Shown in pieces: positions 62,201 through 64,000 of a stretch of DNA of 64,000 nt (position 1 is its first letter; the number at the start of each line of letters is the position of its first letter). Origin of the DNA: Ascaris suum (lineage: Eukaryota; Nematoda; Chromadorea; Rhabditida; Ascarididae); the NCBI GenBank assembly GCA_013433145.1, contig CM024176.1:3468849-3532848 (forward strand), given 5' to 3'. The translations under genes were made by a program, and so were the position numbers. The notes beneath the pieces were generated by a model that was not told the DNA's origin, searched no databases, and saw only the letters and a list, made by a program, of their open reading frames with translations.

Positions 62201-62334
62201 CCTTGATGTTCAACAGCTTCAAGTGGATTCATTGACTCAAATGCTGAATGGATACACGGAGATCCATCTGGCCAAGCAACGATCACTTCACTCAGGAATG
62301 CCACAATTAATAAGGAAATAACTTCGAAGAGCAT
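57290..62334 (-). CDS. secreted Reeler-domain protein
   Basis: Exons on the minus strand: 62191-62334, 59657-59723, 58548-58635, 58039-58194, 57290-57455. All phases agree, giving 206 residues. Residues 1-20 are a signal peptide (MLFEVISLLIVAFLSEVIVA). The Reeler fold follows: WPDGSPC and a Met-Asn-Pro motif at the N-terminus, NPPYTIDV, LTLRGNTTDDKFRGFAIQ, VGQFLRLDD, CFRFKDSVTHSHDEKKKRLK, LWWKNDLNEEDTVQFVATVV, ending EFWVKSVLSVPIPPC. These match the family pattern (FRGF, VTHS before a Lys, W followed by an acidic stretch, V-F-ATVV). A short Pro-rich tail (VPPPVTPPPPVRPF) ends at TAG 57290-57292. There is no DOMON or cytochrome b561 part, so it is a stand-alone Reeler protein, like the short secreted ones linked to defence in insects; a nematode role is not known to me. 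Introns are long (2.5 kb for the first) and AT-rich. Confidence 0.87.
59206..59277. repeat. (AAAT)n microsatellite
   Basis: Eighteen or so AAAT units within the second intron of the Reeler gene; reading frames across it are artefacts. Confidence 0.95.

Positions 62335-64000
<1,666 letters not shown>

Overview
This is a eukaryotic, AT-rich window with spliced genes. Several lines point to a nematode, probably of the clade III (spirurid/filarial) kind. The cathepsin Z-like protease keeps nematode CPZ-type motifs, acceptors often read TTTNAG/TTTTCAG, one gene starts 12 nt after a strong TTTTCAG acceptor as trans-spliced genes do, and there is a secreted protein with a C-terminal ShKT domain. Species assignment is an inference. 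I saw no prokaryotic operons, CRISPR arrays, rRNA or convincing tRNA. Most exons are far shorter than 200 bp, so genes were rebuilt by hand from splice sites and reading-phase agreement.

Layout. About 3.1-29.9 kb carries four genes, all on the minus strand: a cathepsin Z/X cysteine protease (CPZ; signal-peptide exon not found), a small secreted basic orphan protein (two exons), an RSL1D1-like ribosomal L1-domain nucleolar protein (13 exons), and SDE2, a ubiquitin-fold precursor processed at GG|KGG with a C-terminal SAP-like domain. About 32.4-46.7 kb carries two plus-strand genes: YIF1 (ER-Golgi traffic, multi-pass) and a 1-acyl-glycerol-3-phosphate acyltransferase (six exons, complete). About 49.9-62.3 kb is minus strand again: a Gln/Pro-rich modular protein ending in a ShKT domain, with an apparent in-frame TGA and duplicated splice sites, and a secreted Reeler-domain protein with a proline-rich tail.

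The rest is AT-rich intron and intergenic DNA. It holds long (TA)n arrays, poly-G/poly-C tracts of 10-19 bp, a degenerate 21-bp minisatellite, and a dispersed repeat of about 310 bp present twice, once in SDE2 intron 1 and once inside the minisatellite. SDE2 (splicing), the L1-domain protein (ribosome biogenesis), YIF1 and the acyltransferase are housekeeping genes. CPZ, the Reeler protein, the ShKT protein and the orphan are secreted or probably secreted. I do not see a coordinated multi-gene system. The most novel items are the secreted orphan, the Gln/Pro-rich ShKT gene and the dispersed repeat.
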